From contig NC_063051.1 in assembly GCF_018812025.1 (NCBI RefSeq), positions 1,606,001 through 1,670,000 of the forward strand: 64,000 nucleotides of DNA, in the 5' to 3' direction. This document shows positions 1-12,499 of this stretch, piece after piece (positions within the stretch are counted from its first letter, which is position 1; each line of letters starts with the position of its first letter). The stretch comes from Megalobrama amblycephala (taxonomy: Eukaryota > Chordata > Actinopteri > Cypriniformes > Xenocyprididae). The notes below the pieces were generated by a model. The model ran no database searches, was not told the DNA's origin, and saw only the letters and a list, made by a program, of their open reading frames with translations. The position numbers and the translations under genes were made by a program.

Positions 1-288
1 TTGCAAACCATATAAACTACACTATTCTAATTGTGGATTAGAATCCTCAACACCTTATCTAGTGCCTATAAAGAAGCCAGTGAGATGTGTTCCCAGTTCA
101 GCCTTGATGTTGTTCCCTCTCCCAATGTGAATGTGTTTTAAATCATCATTAAAGGTTTATTAGGCAACTTCTTTGCTTGTTTAAATTCTAATCCACTTCC
201 TGGTATTTCTTATCTCAGGTCATGAATTCTTTCCTGCTGTCATTCATTTACCACATGTTTACACAACGTGCTGGGTAGTTTTATTTAA

Positions 289-1243
289 AGGTGCCATCGA
301 ACGTTTTTTTTACAAGATGTAATGTAAGTCTAAGGTGTCCCTTGAATCTGTCTGTGAAGTTTCAAATCAAAATACCCCATAGATTTTTTTGAATTAATTT
401 TTTATTTTGGGGCATAATTAGAAATGCGCCGATTCAGGCTGCGGCCCCTTTAATTGCTCGCGCTCTCCACCCCCTCCCAAGCTCTTGACTCTATCATTGC
501 ATAAACAAAGTTCACACAGCTAATATAACCCTCAAAATGGATCTTTACAAAGTGTTCGTCATGCATGCTGCATGCATACATCGGATTATGTGAGTATGGT
601 ATTTATTTGGATGTTTACATTTGATTCTGAATGAGTTTGATAGTGCTTCGTGGCTAACGGCTAATGCTACACTGTTGGAGAGATTTATAAAGAATGAAGT
701 TGTGTTTATGAATTATAGAGACTGCAAGTGTTTAATAATGAAATGAGGCTCTTGTCTCCGTGAATACAGTAAGAAATGATGATAACTTTAACCACATTTA
801 ACAGTACATTAGCAACATGCTAACGAAACATTTAGAAAGACAGTTTACAAATATCACTAAAAATATCATGTTATCATGGATCATGTCAGTTATTATTGCG
901 CCATCTGCCATTTTTTGCTATTGTTCTTGTTTGCTTACCTAGTCTGATGATTCAGCTGTGCACAGATCCAGACGTTAATACTGGCTGCCCTTGTCTAATG
1001 CCTTGAACATGAGCTGGCATATGCAAATATTGGGGGCGTACATATTAATGATCCCGACTGTTACGTAACAGTCGGTGTTATGTTGAGATTCGCCTGTTCT
1101 TCAGAGGCCTTTTAAACAAATGAGATTTATATAAGAAGGAGGAAACAATGGAGTTTGAGACTCACTGTATGTCATTTCCATGTACTGAACTCTTGTTATT
1201 TAACTATGCCGAGGTAAATTCAATTTTTAAATCTAGGGCACCT
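289..1243 (+). mobile_element. TTAA-flanked non-autonomous DNA element, 955 bp
   Basis: The ends are AGGTGCC at the left and GGCACCT at the right, an inverted pair. Each end is flanked by TTAA (285-288 and 1244-1247). Removing the element and one TTAA restores the interrupted host MITE. TTAA target duplication is known for the piggyBac and Kolobok superfamilies; I cannot choose between them because no transposase is present. Related copies at 3660, 19292, 40828 and 47585 share the first ~100 bp but the interior of this copy differs, so it belongs to a separate subfamily. I remember similar sequences as common in cyprinid genomes. Confidence 0.85.
1054..1075. other. Perfect 22-bp palindrome inside the TTAA element
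   Basis: The 22 bases read identically on both strands and centre on TTACGTAA, which matches the known PAR-bZIP/NFIL3-type binding core. Whether anything binds here is not shown. Confidence 0.6.
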
Positions 1244-1612
1244 TTAACTCAGCTATTGTTTAAAAATGACTGTATTGCGTGCTTAAAATAAACCCAAAGT
1301 ATGATGGAAATTAACATTTATTAATATGTTTAATGAATAATAATTAAACAATAAACATTTATTAAATTGTTCATTAATAAATGTTCACCTTTTGATTATT
1401 ATTATTATAGTTGCCTCTAGTAATTATGTGTCTGATTTTTAATTCCCAACATGTTTTGGGTTCATTTTAAGCACGCAACACAGTAATTTTAAACAATAGT
1501 TGAGTTAAATAAAACTACCCAGCAGGTTAGGCAAACATTTAACCCAACTGCTGGGTTAAAACAACTCAATTGCTGGGTTGTTTTTAACCCAAAATTTTTT
1601 TAGAGTGCAGTG

Positions 1613-1937
1613 AAACTACGTTGCCACAAATATGCGTAAGATAGTACAGTTTCTGCAGATGCTTTGACCTTCTTGGCCTACTGTACTGATTATGCTGAGA
1701 TGAACATGGTTTTCTTGAATAGAAATACAACAGGTCGTCCTATAGGAAAGAAATCTCACTAATTAGATCTTCATACCACAGAAATGAGAATACTAATGGA
1801 ATCTCTAGAGAAAATATAATCTCATTTATCTCCTCTAGAGCTTTAAAAGAGATTTAAATGTCTCAGACTTGCCAAGATACCAAATCAATCATCATATTCT
1901 CCCAAAGCCAAATGATCTGAGCTGCTTTCCACATATA
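1613..1937. other. Unique non-coding sequence
   Basis: No repeat, RNA gene or coding frame is recognised in this stretch. Confidence 0.5.
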
Positions 1938-2473
1938 CCGTGAGCTCCAAAAGTTTGGAAACACCCCTGGCAAAGTGTGGTTTTGGTTGATATCAGCATA
2001 AATCCTTGTCATTTTTTGGTGCAAATACATTAAAGTAACTTGACATTATCATTGAAGACCAGCAATAATAATTTTCATTTTGATTATATAATAATGGCAA
2101 TATATTCATGTCAAAGTCAGACATGCCTCTTTGCCAGCTGTGATGCCTGGTTACTGGTTTAAACTTGGCCCAGGTTTGTAAAAGATTTTTGGGTCAGCAC
2201 ACCTTAATAGCTTCAACAACTGATTGCCAATTAAGTTTAGAATACAATGAACCAATCAGAACCCAGTTTAGGTCAGATAGCTGCTAATGCTGGATATTTT
2301 GATGAATCAAAACATTTTTTTCTATTTATAAACTGTTTATGTAATAAAATATGTTTTCGTAGTTTGTGTTGTCCCTTATCAGTGCAAAAGTATCACAAAT
2401 TAAAAAGTATTCATGCCAATATTGTCCAAAACCCCACTTTTCTAGGGCGTTTCCAAACTTTTGGAGGGCAGTG
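1938..2473. mobile_element. Tc1/mariner-type MITE, 536 bp
   Basis: The terminal inverted repeats share the core CTCCAAAAGTTTGGAAAC, near 1945 and, reversed, near 2450-2468. The element is bounded by TA dinucleotides at 1936-1937 and 2474-2475, the target duplication typical of the Tc1/mariner superfamily. The interior is AT-rich with no transposase frame, so it is non-autonomous. Confidence 0.8.
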
Positions 2474-2475
2474 TA

Positions 2476-3390
2476 CTCTATGACTCGTTTGTGTCTGTTT
2501 TACATCTTCAAAGCAGCTGCAGCTGCAACTCCAACAAGGTTGATGCTTAAATGAAACGTAACGAAGAACTTCAGTAGATCAACCCCTGAGCAAGAAAAAG
2601 TTTGCTCTAAACAACCATGGAGCTTTTTACACCCATAAAGCTTTACAAACCTCACTAACCCGCAGCAGATGGTCTGGCCTGGAAGTTACGCTCCATATGC
2701 ACTCTTAATCAACCCAGAACAGACAATTTATAGAGCCTGACAATGCATGCGCTCGCCATGTTTACTGCAAGCATTAGTTACTGCAACCTTGCGCCCGCTC
2801 CCGATTGGATAACAGAGCCATCAGAGGACAATACTCCGGTCGTCTTTTGTATCGAGTCTTCTGAAGCAGGTAGCAACGTTCAACTCGACCATTCTAAAAG
2901 AAAAGGCACAGCAATGATGTCAGTGGTGCAGAACTAATTTATATTTTCATATTGCACTGTAGATGTGAGGGAGGAACAAGCCTAAGGGGGGTTATCAGTG
3001 AATAACAAATTCATTTGAGGATGTACCGTATTCGACACACTGATGCAGCTCCTCTTATCGGGCCCGCTGGAACTGATTGGTTAAACTGGCGTGGTGAATA
3101 TACATCAGGGAGAGGCCGCGCTTTGCATGCTAAAGTTCAACCTGCTTGTTTACCTCTCTCCAGAGAGCCGTGAGGATGAGAGATTACAGCAGAGAACGAA
3201 CGAAGGAAACGATCACACGTGTGGATGGCAGGACAAATGGTGGAGCTGTAAAATTGGTCAAGAGTCTGAATTGTAAACGAGTCTCAAGGTGATATGGCAT
3301 CATTGCTTCCTGAAGAGAGAGGAGACAAGGGGGTCCTGCGTCAAATGCAATATGTCAAGCTTACAATCAGGGGTTGGGAAAGTATGAATA
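2476..3390. other. Unique non-coding sequence
   Basis: Short frames occur but none shows a recognisable domain or splice context. Base composition is more balanced than in the flanking repeats. Confidence 0.5.
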
Positions 3391-4495
3391 AGAAACGATT
3401 CTTATTATTATCAATGTGTTGTGCTGCCTAATTTATTTGCAGTAACTGTTTTCAGGATTCTTTGATGAATGGAAAGTTCAAAATGCATTTATTGGAAATA
3501 GAAATATTTTAATAAGAAATGTTTCTTGAGCAGCAAATCAGCATATTAGAATGATTTCTGAAGGATCGTGTGACACTGATGTCTGGAGTGAAAATTCAGC
3601 TTTGATCACAGGAATACATTACGTTTTACTATATATTCACTTAGAAAACAGTTTTTTAAAGGGGACCTATATTATGCCCCAATTCACAAGATGTAATATA
3701 AGTCTCTGGTGTCTTCCAGAATGTGTCTGTGAAGTTTCAGCTCAAAATACCCCACAGATCATTTATTATAGCTTGTTCAAATTTGCCCCTATTTGGGTGT
3801 GAACAAAAACACGCTGTGTCCCTTTAAATGCAAATGAGCTGCTGCTCCCGCCCCCTTTCCAGAAGAGGGCGGAGCTTTAACAGCTCAACAACAACAAAGC
3901 TGGAGAATCTCACGCAGCCAAAATGAGGATTGTCAGTAATGGTGTTCAGCCTTACATTGTTCAAACCGGAGTCGACACTGATGGAGAGACTCAGGAAGAA
4001 GTTACAACTTTTAGAATGAAACTGGACGTTTCTGAATGGTTAGTGGATAAATTTATGTAGTTGCTGTGGAGTTGATTCAACTCATCGACTGACATGTGCC
4101 GTCATGTTCATCTTTTGTGTTGAACTGACCCTCGTTTGTGAAGCAGTCCGGCGTAAAATGACGGCATGTCAACAACACTCTACTACAACAACTCTTCCTC
4201 TTCTCTAAAGCAGCCCAACATGGCCCCGCCCCCTTTGTTACGTGTTCTTGGGGGCGGGGTTTATGTAAATTTTAGGGTTGGTGAAGGGAAGAAGCTCATT
4301 GTAGTCCCTACCAGCTGTTTGTTGTAGTCCTTAAATAGCAAATTCTCCCTTTGCATTGAACTTTGAGCGTCGTAACTTTGCAGATGTTGTTTATACTCAA
4401 ACAGCAACATTACACACTAACTAAAGTTAAAAAAGTGAAATCAAAATCAAGGAGCCCTTTTAAATTGTAATAATTTAATATACTGTATGTCTAGT
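3391..4495. repeat. 'GGTCAAAAG'-family MITE interrupted by a TTAA element
   Basis: The segment 3391-3655 contains the family hallmark run around 3551-3615 (fragment GATTTCTGAAGGATC), which matches the reverse complement of 27075-27115 and 28630-28670. The family continues after the insertion at 4464 with ATTGTAATAATTTA. The outer ends are not clearly defined. Confidence 0.7.
3660..4459 (+). mobile_element. TTAA-flanked non-autonomous DNA element, 800 bp
   Basis: The left end is AGGGGACCTAT and the right end GGAGCCCTT, flanked by TTAA at 3656-3659 and 4460-4463. It sits inside an older MITE whose sequence resumes on the far side. The block at 3700-3960 is shared in reverse with 19292-19580 and 47700-48090. 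No transposase frame is present. The superfamily is likely piggyBac- or Kolobok-like, judged only from the TTAA duplication. Confidence 0.85.
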
Positions 4496-5390
4496 TCTGT
4501 CATGAAACTCTAGATGGCACAGGCTGATGGGACCTTAATGCAAGCTGATGATATTTACAGCGGTAACTACTTGGCACAAGCTGATTGGTTCATGTCACAT
4601 CTGCAGCCTGCTCGACATCTGAATGGCTGGTTATCATTCACTATAGCAGGTGCAGCATGCTTTCAGAGTCTAAAAACCCTCCATCTTCCCCAGCTCCACC
4701 TGTATAGATCTGCTATGAGTATTTGATATGTGTTATTTGTGCAGCAGCATGTCTTACATGCTCGTATCACCGTGTGTATTGGCAGTAGCAAGTTCCTGTA
4801 CTTGCTTCTAAAGCAGCAGCAGAAATAATCTACAAAAACAGCAATTCAGCAGCAGCAGCGTAGCATATCTAATCCACCAAGACCAAATACATACATTGTC
4901 ATATACATTACAATGCTAAAAATCTTCAGAGAGTTGTCATGATAGAAATAATATAACACACTCACACCTACACACACACACAATGTCCTTTTCCCAGTGG
5001 AAGGATAAAGTGAGGCGACAGAATTTGATGTGGTCAGGCAGCATTTTCCTCACCTAAAAGCCCATGATGTCAACAGCACCTGCTCTTTTCTCACAGAAAG
5101 AAAACATCTCTTTCAACACACGTCCATTAGAGCACTGGCCATGCAGATCAATCAAAAACCGAAAACATAATGAGTGTAGTTTATGAAAGGTGGTACAATT
5201 AGCACCAGAAAAGTCATTACGGCTGACTATTAAGTGTTCTGGGTCTGTTTCTGTGATGCTCAAAATATCGTTCTGACATTCACAGAATGACAGAATATTT
5301 TTTCCCAGAGTAATCAAAGATTCCAGGTATTAGAGGATTTGTTATTACAGCAATTTGTTTGACACAATGTGTTTAGTTTATGGTTATGCA

Positions 5391-5393
<3 letters not shown>
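4496..5393. other. Unique non-coding sequence with short CAG runs
   Basis: Imperfect AGCAGC runs lie near 4741-4862. No gene or mobile element is recognised. Confidence 0.5.

Positions 5394-5452
<59 letters not shown>
5394..5452. repeat. (TG)n microsatellite
   Basis: About 29 uninterrupted TG dinucleotides are visible directly. Confidence 0.98.
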
Positions 5453-5453
<1 letters not shown>

Positions 5454-5715
5454 TTTATGAGGACACAAATTTGTATAATGTCATGGGTATTACACTGGTA
5501 TTACGACATAAACAAGAAAAATGAGGACATTTCATGAGTCCTCATATTTAAAATAGCTTTAAAAACATGCTAAAAAATTGTTTTATTAAAAATGTAAAAA
5601 TACAGAATGTTTCCTGTGATGGGTAGGTTTAGGGGTCGGGGTAGTGAAGGGGGAGAAAATGCACAGTTTGTACAGTATAAAACTATTACGCCTATAAAAT
5701 GTTCTATATATAGGG
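5453..5715 (+). repeat. Dispersed 'ATTTATGAGGACA' repeat adjoining the microsatellite
   Basis: I recall this sequence (ATTTATGAGGACACAAATTT, then GGTAGGTTTAGGGGT, then ATTACGCCTATAAAATGT) as a widespread fish repeat usually associated with a TG/CA microsatellite. Only one copy is present here, so the family call rests on memory. Confidence 0.55.
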
Positions 5716-7132
5716 TGAATTCACGGTGATTGGGACAATTTTTGCCATTGAGATGACTTGGAAAGTCACAAAAATTGTGAAAATATTATTACAATTTAAA
5801 ATCATGTTTTTCTGAAGTAGCCCATCATTATTAGACCATCTCGGATCTGCAGTAAACCATTTAACTGGTCATACAAGCTCAAAGTAGGCGAGCTGTTTAT
5901 TAGAAGATGGTTAACCAGCTAATCATCAGCTACCATGTTCCAAAATACATCAATTACATTAGCTGGACCAGACCATGTGCCCTTATATTTCCAATCATTT
6001 TTCATTTTTGTGATATGAAAAAGTAAGGGTCAAGATGTATTTTTTCATTAAAAGTATTCGGATCTTACAGAAAACACAGTTTAGAGCTGTCTGCGGCAGT
6101 TAGACATGCATAATTTAAATGATAACGAAAAAGCAGAAGTACGTGATAAGGACGAATGGCGAATTCGGAGGTGTATTAAGAATTTCTCAGATGTGTTCAG
6201 ATATTCTGCAGCCCGCTACAGATGACATGAAGGTGGGCCCTTAAAATATTGACAAACCGATAGTATATACCTCACTGTAATCTTCTGAGAGTAAAAACCT
6301 TTAATCCTACAGGCTTCAATCTAAAGCGTTCACATATTGGCATAGGTGGGAAAATCGTGTACAAAATGCATTTCAAAGATCTGCAGTGAAACGCTTTTTG
6401 GCATATGAATTGCGTGTGCTTCAAGAACAAAAAAGCAATTAAACAAGCTCAAGGTTGTTGTTTTATCTAATCAGCATTCTTTTAATGATGCAATTCAAGT
6501 TATCATCTAAGCAAAAAAATAATTGGTTTTATGCATGTGCAAAACATCCATAAAAACATTTGGTTGGCTTTTGATAAGTGTGAAGAGGGATATATCACCG
6601 TCTCAGTGCTATATATTTGAATTTATATTTAAATCCATGCATGTCTCTTATGGCTCATTTGTAGAGCTGAATAATTTCTCACTTCTAAAGTCCACAGACA
6701 GCCGATTCATCGCTTTGATCATAAATCAGAGTGAGGCACGCAATACACATCTTCATTAGGACACACACTCACACATACAGTTAAAGAAAAAGATTACACA
6801 AAACTAAAAACTTTGTTATTTACTCACCCTCACCTGTTGTTCCACATGCGTATGTTGTTATGTTTTTCGGGGTGAATGCAAAAGAGACTCTTTTCAAAGC
6901 TCTTTTCCATGTAATATCTGTCCAAAGGGTGAGCAGGTCTGTGTATCTACAAAAAGAACAAAAAAAGCATTATAGAGGACTTATAAAAGTCTTACACCTG
7001 ACTTGTGCACTATATTTCAAGACTTCTGAAGTTATATGAAGTATTCTGTGTGAGAAAAAGACAATATTTAGGTTGATATTCCCATCTGAAATCTTATTCA
7101 CATTCTGTTCAGATTCAAAAATTGAACTCTAA
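5716..7132. other. Mostly unique AT-rich sequence
   Basis: A weak similarity to the fragment TTACTCACCCTCA of a dispersed fish repeat (see 28236) occurs near 6815-6850. Otherwise nothing is recognised. Confidence 0.45.
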
Positions 7133-7216
7133 AAAATGCTAGGTTAAAAACAATTGCTGAGTTTGTCCATTTTCAAGCCAACTTTGGCTGTTTAACCCAG
7201 TAATTTTTAGAGTGTG
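7133..7216. repeat. Short palindromic 'AACCCA' MITE fragment
   Basis: It begins CTCTAAAAAATGCTAGGTTA and ends TAACCCAGTAATTTTTAGAG, which are inverted copies of each other. It corresponds to the outermost parts of the larger elements at 8131 and 48419 with the middle removed. Confidence 0.7.
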
Positions 7217-7219
7217 TTT

Positions 7220-7221
<2 letters not shown>

Positions 7222-7256
<35 letters not shown>
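7222..7256. repeat. (TA)n microsatellite
   Basis: An uninterrupted TA run starts just after the MITE fragment. Confidence 0.95.
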
Positions 7257-7259
<3 letters not shown>

Positions 7260-8130
7260 AAAAAACCCTGACAGCATCATCTACTGGCTTTTTTCCACCT
7301 GTTCTCATTCAGTTTCTCCCATTATTGTAGCCAGAAAATGCAGGATGAGTCAGAGAACAGGACAATTATCTTTGTCACTTTGATGCAATTAGTATTGATA
7401 AGAAATATCCATCTAAGGGTGAGCAGCCATTACCAGCGGGTTGGTATGCGCACGTCTTTTACTGTCCTATCCCCGTCTGTCAAGTCCATCAGTCCACACG
7501 TGCTGCTGTGATTGGGCCAAATGGAGATGAAAGTGGTGGCAATCATAGACCATGACATTAAAACCTTTTATAGATTCCTGTCGGTGGAGAGCTTTATGCC
7601 GGTACCCTGTCAATGGGGCCTGATCGTTTCTGTCAGAGAGGCATGTGCACTTCTGGCCACATACAAAAACTCAACAAAATGTCATTATGCTTTGTGTAAG
7701 TGCTTGGGCTGAAGCTATGAAAGATGTTCTGTACCACACTGATAATAACTGGTTATCATCGGCTAGAAAGCACATGGTAGTTCTAATGAGTCTCCAGAAT
7801 GTGCGTGGGCCCTCCATCTGTTTCTCTCAGGTGCACTAACATATATTATGTATGCATTTACATTAAAGAGGTCATTATTGTGCAAAATGACCTTTTCCTT
7901 GCTGCTTTTTAATAATGGTTTAATGCATGATTTACAGTAAAGATAAGATTTTCTGCTCGGATACATCAACATATATCAACACCAGAAACTGAACATTAAA
8001 AGGTGAAAAACTCACTAATTTAAGTTTTTTTAAATCTTCACAATTCAAAATCCGCATTGTCACACTGACATACTGAACTGCAATCAGGCATATTATTGTT
8101 CACTAAAAATAGAAATTAAACTAAAAACTA
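7257..8130. other. Unique non-coding sequence
   Basis: The part at 7420-7830 is less AT-rich than its surroundings. It carries short overlapping frames on both strands but no recognisable protein. It could be a conserved non-coding segment, which is a guess. Confidence 0.4.
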
Positions 8131-8476
8131 AAAATTGCTGTATTGCTTGCTTAAAATGAACCCAAAGTATGTTGGAATTGAATATATATTAATAAAATTA
8201 ACATTTATTAATAAGTTTAATGAATAATAATTAAACAATAAACATTATTAAATTCCTTATATGTTGACCTTTTGATTATTATTGTTGTCTCTGGTAATTA
8301 TGTGTCTGATTTTTAATTTCCAACCTATTTTGGGTTCATTTGTAAGCCAGCTATACAGTAATTTTTAAACAATAGTTGGGTTAAATAAAACTGACTAGCA
8401 GGTTGGGCAAACATTTAACCCAACCGCTGGGTTTGTCCATTTTCAACCCAACTTGGGTTGTTTTTAACCCAGCAGT
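8131..8476. repeat. Palindromic 'AACCCA' MITE, copy 2
   Basis: It has the same inner arms and loop as copy 1, in the same orientation: arms near 8149-8180 and 8315-8350 with the loop between. The right outer arm (ACCCAACCGCTGGG, then TTTTTAACCCAG) is retained. The left outer arm is absent. Confidence 0.75.
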
Positions 8477-10425
8477 GTAAATTTATATGAAAACTTATAA
8501 ATTATATATAAAAAACGCTCTATCAATAAACAGCTATATCAAAGTAGTATAAATAATACTAAAAAAACAACTGACTGCAATTGGTGTGGTTTTGTGCATA
8601 TATTTGCATAATGTATTATAACTGGTCTTTACTTTCTTTCATCTATTTAACCACATATCCAAATGTCATGACAACAGAGTAAACTTAAACTAACCTAAAA
8701 ACAAGCAATAGCATTTGGCATCATCAACAATAAATTGGCATAATGCTTTGAACACAATAAACACACTAAAAGGAGGCTGTTATTGAAGGAAGGAGGGCTT
8801 GATAAAAACACCTAAAACCAATAACTTTATTTTTCAAATAAAGGTTAGTCAATAATAACCAAGAGAATTTACATAGAAGTCCTAAAGGTATGGTAGCAAA
8901 AAAAAACCAGCTAAATCAATCAGAGAGCGTGTGGAAAAGGTTCATTAAAAAAACAATTACAATTTTGGTGCAAGAAAACTTAATCAAGATTATAAGTAGA
9001 CCTGAAGGAAGGAAAATAAGCAGAAAGTCCAGACCCTATAAATAGATTTAAGAGCACTGTGTTGTTGCTCTTAAACCACTTATCAGTGGAGGGGGCGATG
9101 ACATTCTCCTTCTACACAACATTTGATTGGACAAAATGAGTGAATGTCATCAATATTTGTTGCCTTTTGCAATGTAAGAGAAAGAATATACATTTTGTCT
9201 ACTTTTAGCAATACACTAGATGGTCTGAAAACTACAGACTTGAACTAAAAGCCACAAAACATTCAGTGTGATCTCCTCCTGACTTCCCAAAGTGTCTCTC
9301 TCTCATCTGGTAAGTGAAAACACCTATTTCAGCTTTTAAGGTTTGCGGTTGGGTGCGAATCTCCAAGAACCAAAGCAGCGGTATGAGTGATGCTCTGTGG
9401 ATTGCCTCTTAATTCCAGGTTTGGTTAAGAGTTTTGACAAGAACAAACTGCACAATCTACATGGATTTCAAGGAAGGAGCGCATTTCACCAATGCAGCAA
9501 CCATCAATTTTCACATCCATTTTAGCTGTCCTGCAAAACACGCAAGGGCCGATGACATCCGAGCGACTGTCCCTGGCGAACATGTGTTGACGTGCCAGCT
9601 GGTCGATGAGGCAGCGGATGGAAGATTGCACTTGAGTTTCACAAGAGTTTTCTCATTCTTTTTTCATGCATTTTGGTGTATTATTCATTCCTTTTAGAGG
9701 AGAGACAATATAAAAGAATAAAACAGAATCCAAAAACGGACTGCGGCGTTTGCACCAAACCTCTCTCATTGCATTGAGAACAAAAAAAAAATGTAACTCA
9801 ATTGACCGTGGCATTTCTCTCTTCTTCTTTCTCATCTGTTCCTGAGCGCTTAAGCTTCACCTCTCAGCCTGTTTTGATCATGTCAGATAGCTCAATTTCT
9901 GGCTCTTGACTCTCGGACGCTGCCCTCTTCTCCACAGAGCTCAGCTGCAGTTTCATAGATGAAATTCACTCACCAATTCTAAGAATAATTTCATGCACTC
10001 TAGTTTATCATGGTCGGATGCACAATTATAAACAATAGTATCGCATGGTCTGCCAGAATACTCAATTCTGATTGACTTTAATGAATTAGAAATTGTGATA
10101 ACTGATAATTGTTAATGTTGACAGTACAATATTAGTACATATTCTGTGTACTGATGATGAAAAATAGCTATGCATGATGCATGAATAGCTATGCATTATC
10201 TTTCATATATATTTAGTGGATTTTTTAGTTGAGTCTGCAGGCGTGTCACTGTCAATGAATTATGTATAACATTAATATATGAGGCCTTTAAGCACAATGT
10301 GTAAAAAGGTATTATGTTTCATTTAACAAGCATTTAACCATCTCAATCATTGATGGAAAAGACCATTTACAGCCAATACAAGCAGTTTACCATAGGAAAT
10401 ATATGGTGATTAAAGCTTTTTACCA
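8477..10425. other. Unique non-coding sequence
   Basis: A more GC-balanced part lies at about 9260-9640, with frames on both strands of up to 87 codons and no recognisable domain. No repeat family is identified with confidence. Confidence 0.4.
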
Positions 10426-11470
10426 GTTATAGCACCACCTATGGTCCGATCTTCATAAAAGTTGGCATGCTTCTTTAGAGTCATATGCTGTATATGCTTA
10501 CCTATTTTCATGAAGTTCTGAGTTTTCATTCAGGAGTAATAGACTTTTGTGAGCACTTGGCCAAGCCCCTTTTCTAAATGACCATGTTATAGCTACCCAA
10601 AGGGTAAAGTTAAACTTCATTTTTGATAATTATTGACCTAAAGAGTCCAGAATTGTACTGCGTTAGGTTTATTTAGATAGGACTAGTTTGCAAAAGTAGA
10701 GTTTTTACATATCGCGAATATTTAATGAACGATTTGGATTGACAGCAGTGGTTCTTGAGGCAAATTTGCTCAGTATGAAGAGATCTAACAAATGATATTT
10801 TGTGTAAGCGTGAAATAGCATGTGATTACAGAGGCGTAAAACTTGTTAGCACCACCTAATTTCTTTCAAAATTCTCACAGACCTCTAAGACAGTGGTTCC
10901 CAATCCTGGTCCTGGAGGCACCCCAACACTGCACATTTTGCATGTCTCCTTAATCAAACACACCTGATCCAGGTCATCAGCTCATTAGTAGAGACTCCAA
11001 GACCTGAAAAGGGTGTGTCAGAGAAAGGAGACAAAATGTGCAGTGCTGGGGTGCCCAGGACCAGGATTGGGACCATGAGTTGAACATGTCCACCGAGTTT
11101 CATTCCAATCATTAACCTTGTCTAACAGTTGCTCAAAATTCATTGGCCAATGGCGGCCATGCTTTTTGAGATATGCCAATGTCCTTATAGACAATCGTGG
11201 CTCTTTTGACCCAGACACAGCATGCCAATTTTCAAGTCAATCGGACTAACGGTTGCTTAGTTATAGCTGTTTTATTTTCTTTTTTTCTGTTATAGTGCCA
11301 CCAAGTGGCCAATCGGCATGATATTTTTTTTTAATGTGACCACAGATTGAGCCCATATACAGGTGTTCTGAGTTTGGTGAAAATATTTCATTCTGTTCAC
11401 GAGTTATAGCCATTTTAGTTGGTGCCCATGAGCGAGAGTGGATAAAAATTATAATTAATTCAACCACTAT
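10426..11470. repeat. Degenerate dispersed repeat ('TAGCACCACCTATGG' family)
   Basis: The segment repeatedly uses a 'TATAGC-CACC' phrase (10429, 10838, 11294) and phrases such as 'TTCATGAAGTTCTGAGTTTT' that I recall from a common cyprinid repeat. It is interrupted by a MITE at 10891-11077. Boundaries are approximate. Confidence 0.45.
10891..11077. mobile_element. Palindromic 'CAGTGGTTCCCAA' MITE, 187 bp
   Basis: The left end CAGTGGTTCCCAATCCTGGT matches the reverse complement of the right end near 11050-11077 over about 45 bp. A clear target duplication is not visible. The TIR beginning CAGTGG resembles hAT-type ends. I recall this family as very common in fish. Confidence 0.75.
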
Positions 11471-12384
11471 GTGCTTGAACCCCTAATTATAATATAATGT
11501 ATTTATCATAATGAATTAAAAACTGTGATATTTGACATTCAAACTATTAAAGTTGTGTATAACATGCAATGAATGTAGTATCACCTTAACAACACCCTGA
11601 CAACCACAGGCAACCACCAATCACATTTACTGCAGAAAATCTAGTTATTATGTCTGTGCTGCAGACAAGAACACAGTAGTGTACAGAGTAAACAGTGCAT
11701 CTTTTTGCAGGGACTAACAATGTACAAAAGAAAATAAAATCATAAGATGTCACAAAGTGACACGAGTTGATCCTGACACCCACTTTAAACAGAAACAAAC
11801 GCAAGATTGAATGTTTGTCCCTCGACTTAGTTTGAATTTATAATCGGAGTTACATGCAGCGCTTGCCTCTTGAGCAAATGCTCCTCGCAAACATAACCGA
11901 ATTAAACCAAGTACATTTTCAATCAGATTTGTGAACTTTAAGTAAATCAAACACATCCGTTTGCTCAAATATTTACTGGCTGCCAAGATATACAGAAAGC
12001 ATCTTGATTCTCGGAAACAAATTAAAGAGAGATGCTGTAAATTAGCATTTCATAGAGGCTTACATTTCTAATGGAGCTGTTTCACACAAGAGGAACTGAA
12101 GAAATCAATTGTTTCCTGTCTCTCTCTAAACATAAACCCATTTTCACCTGTCTGGAAATGAACTGTAATCTCACTTGGATTCCCACATGGCCATAATCTC
12201 TGTCTTCCCTGGATATGGGGATAGTGCTGTAATCTGTGCTGAATGAGGGAAGCTCTGCCTGTGAAATCTGTGGATGCCTGCAGCCCGCTGGAGTCTTTAT
12301 CAGCCACGACAGGGACCCGATGGGCCCTCGGGCCATCAGACATATCTTATCAACCCTGAGAGAGAGAGAGAGTGAGAAACATGA
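11471..12384. other. Unique non-coding sequence
   Basis: The part at 12140-12360 is GC-balanced and contains TTATCAG and CTTATC (GATA-factor cores). There are no long frames apart from those running into the adjacent simple repeat. Confidence 0.4.

Positions 12385-12499
<115 letters not shown>

Larger units (their letters stand above)
240..1612. repeat. Palindromic 'AACCCA' MITE, copy 1, split by a TTAA element
   Basis: The two parts are about 240-288 and 1244-1612. The left part (GCTGGGTAGTTTTATTTAA) is the reverse complement of sequence near 1506-1526, so it is the remnant of the outer left arm. The inner arms at 1248-1313 and 1441-1506 are inverted copies of each other around an AT-rich loop. 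The right part ends in AACCCA/TGGGTT runs followed by TTTTAGAGTG. Related copies lie at 8131-8476 and 48419-48787, with a short one at 7133-7216. It has no coding capacity. The superfamily is not clear from the sequence. Confidence 0.8.
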
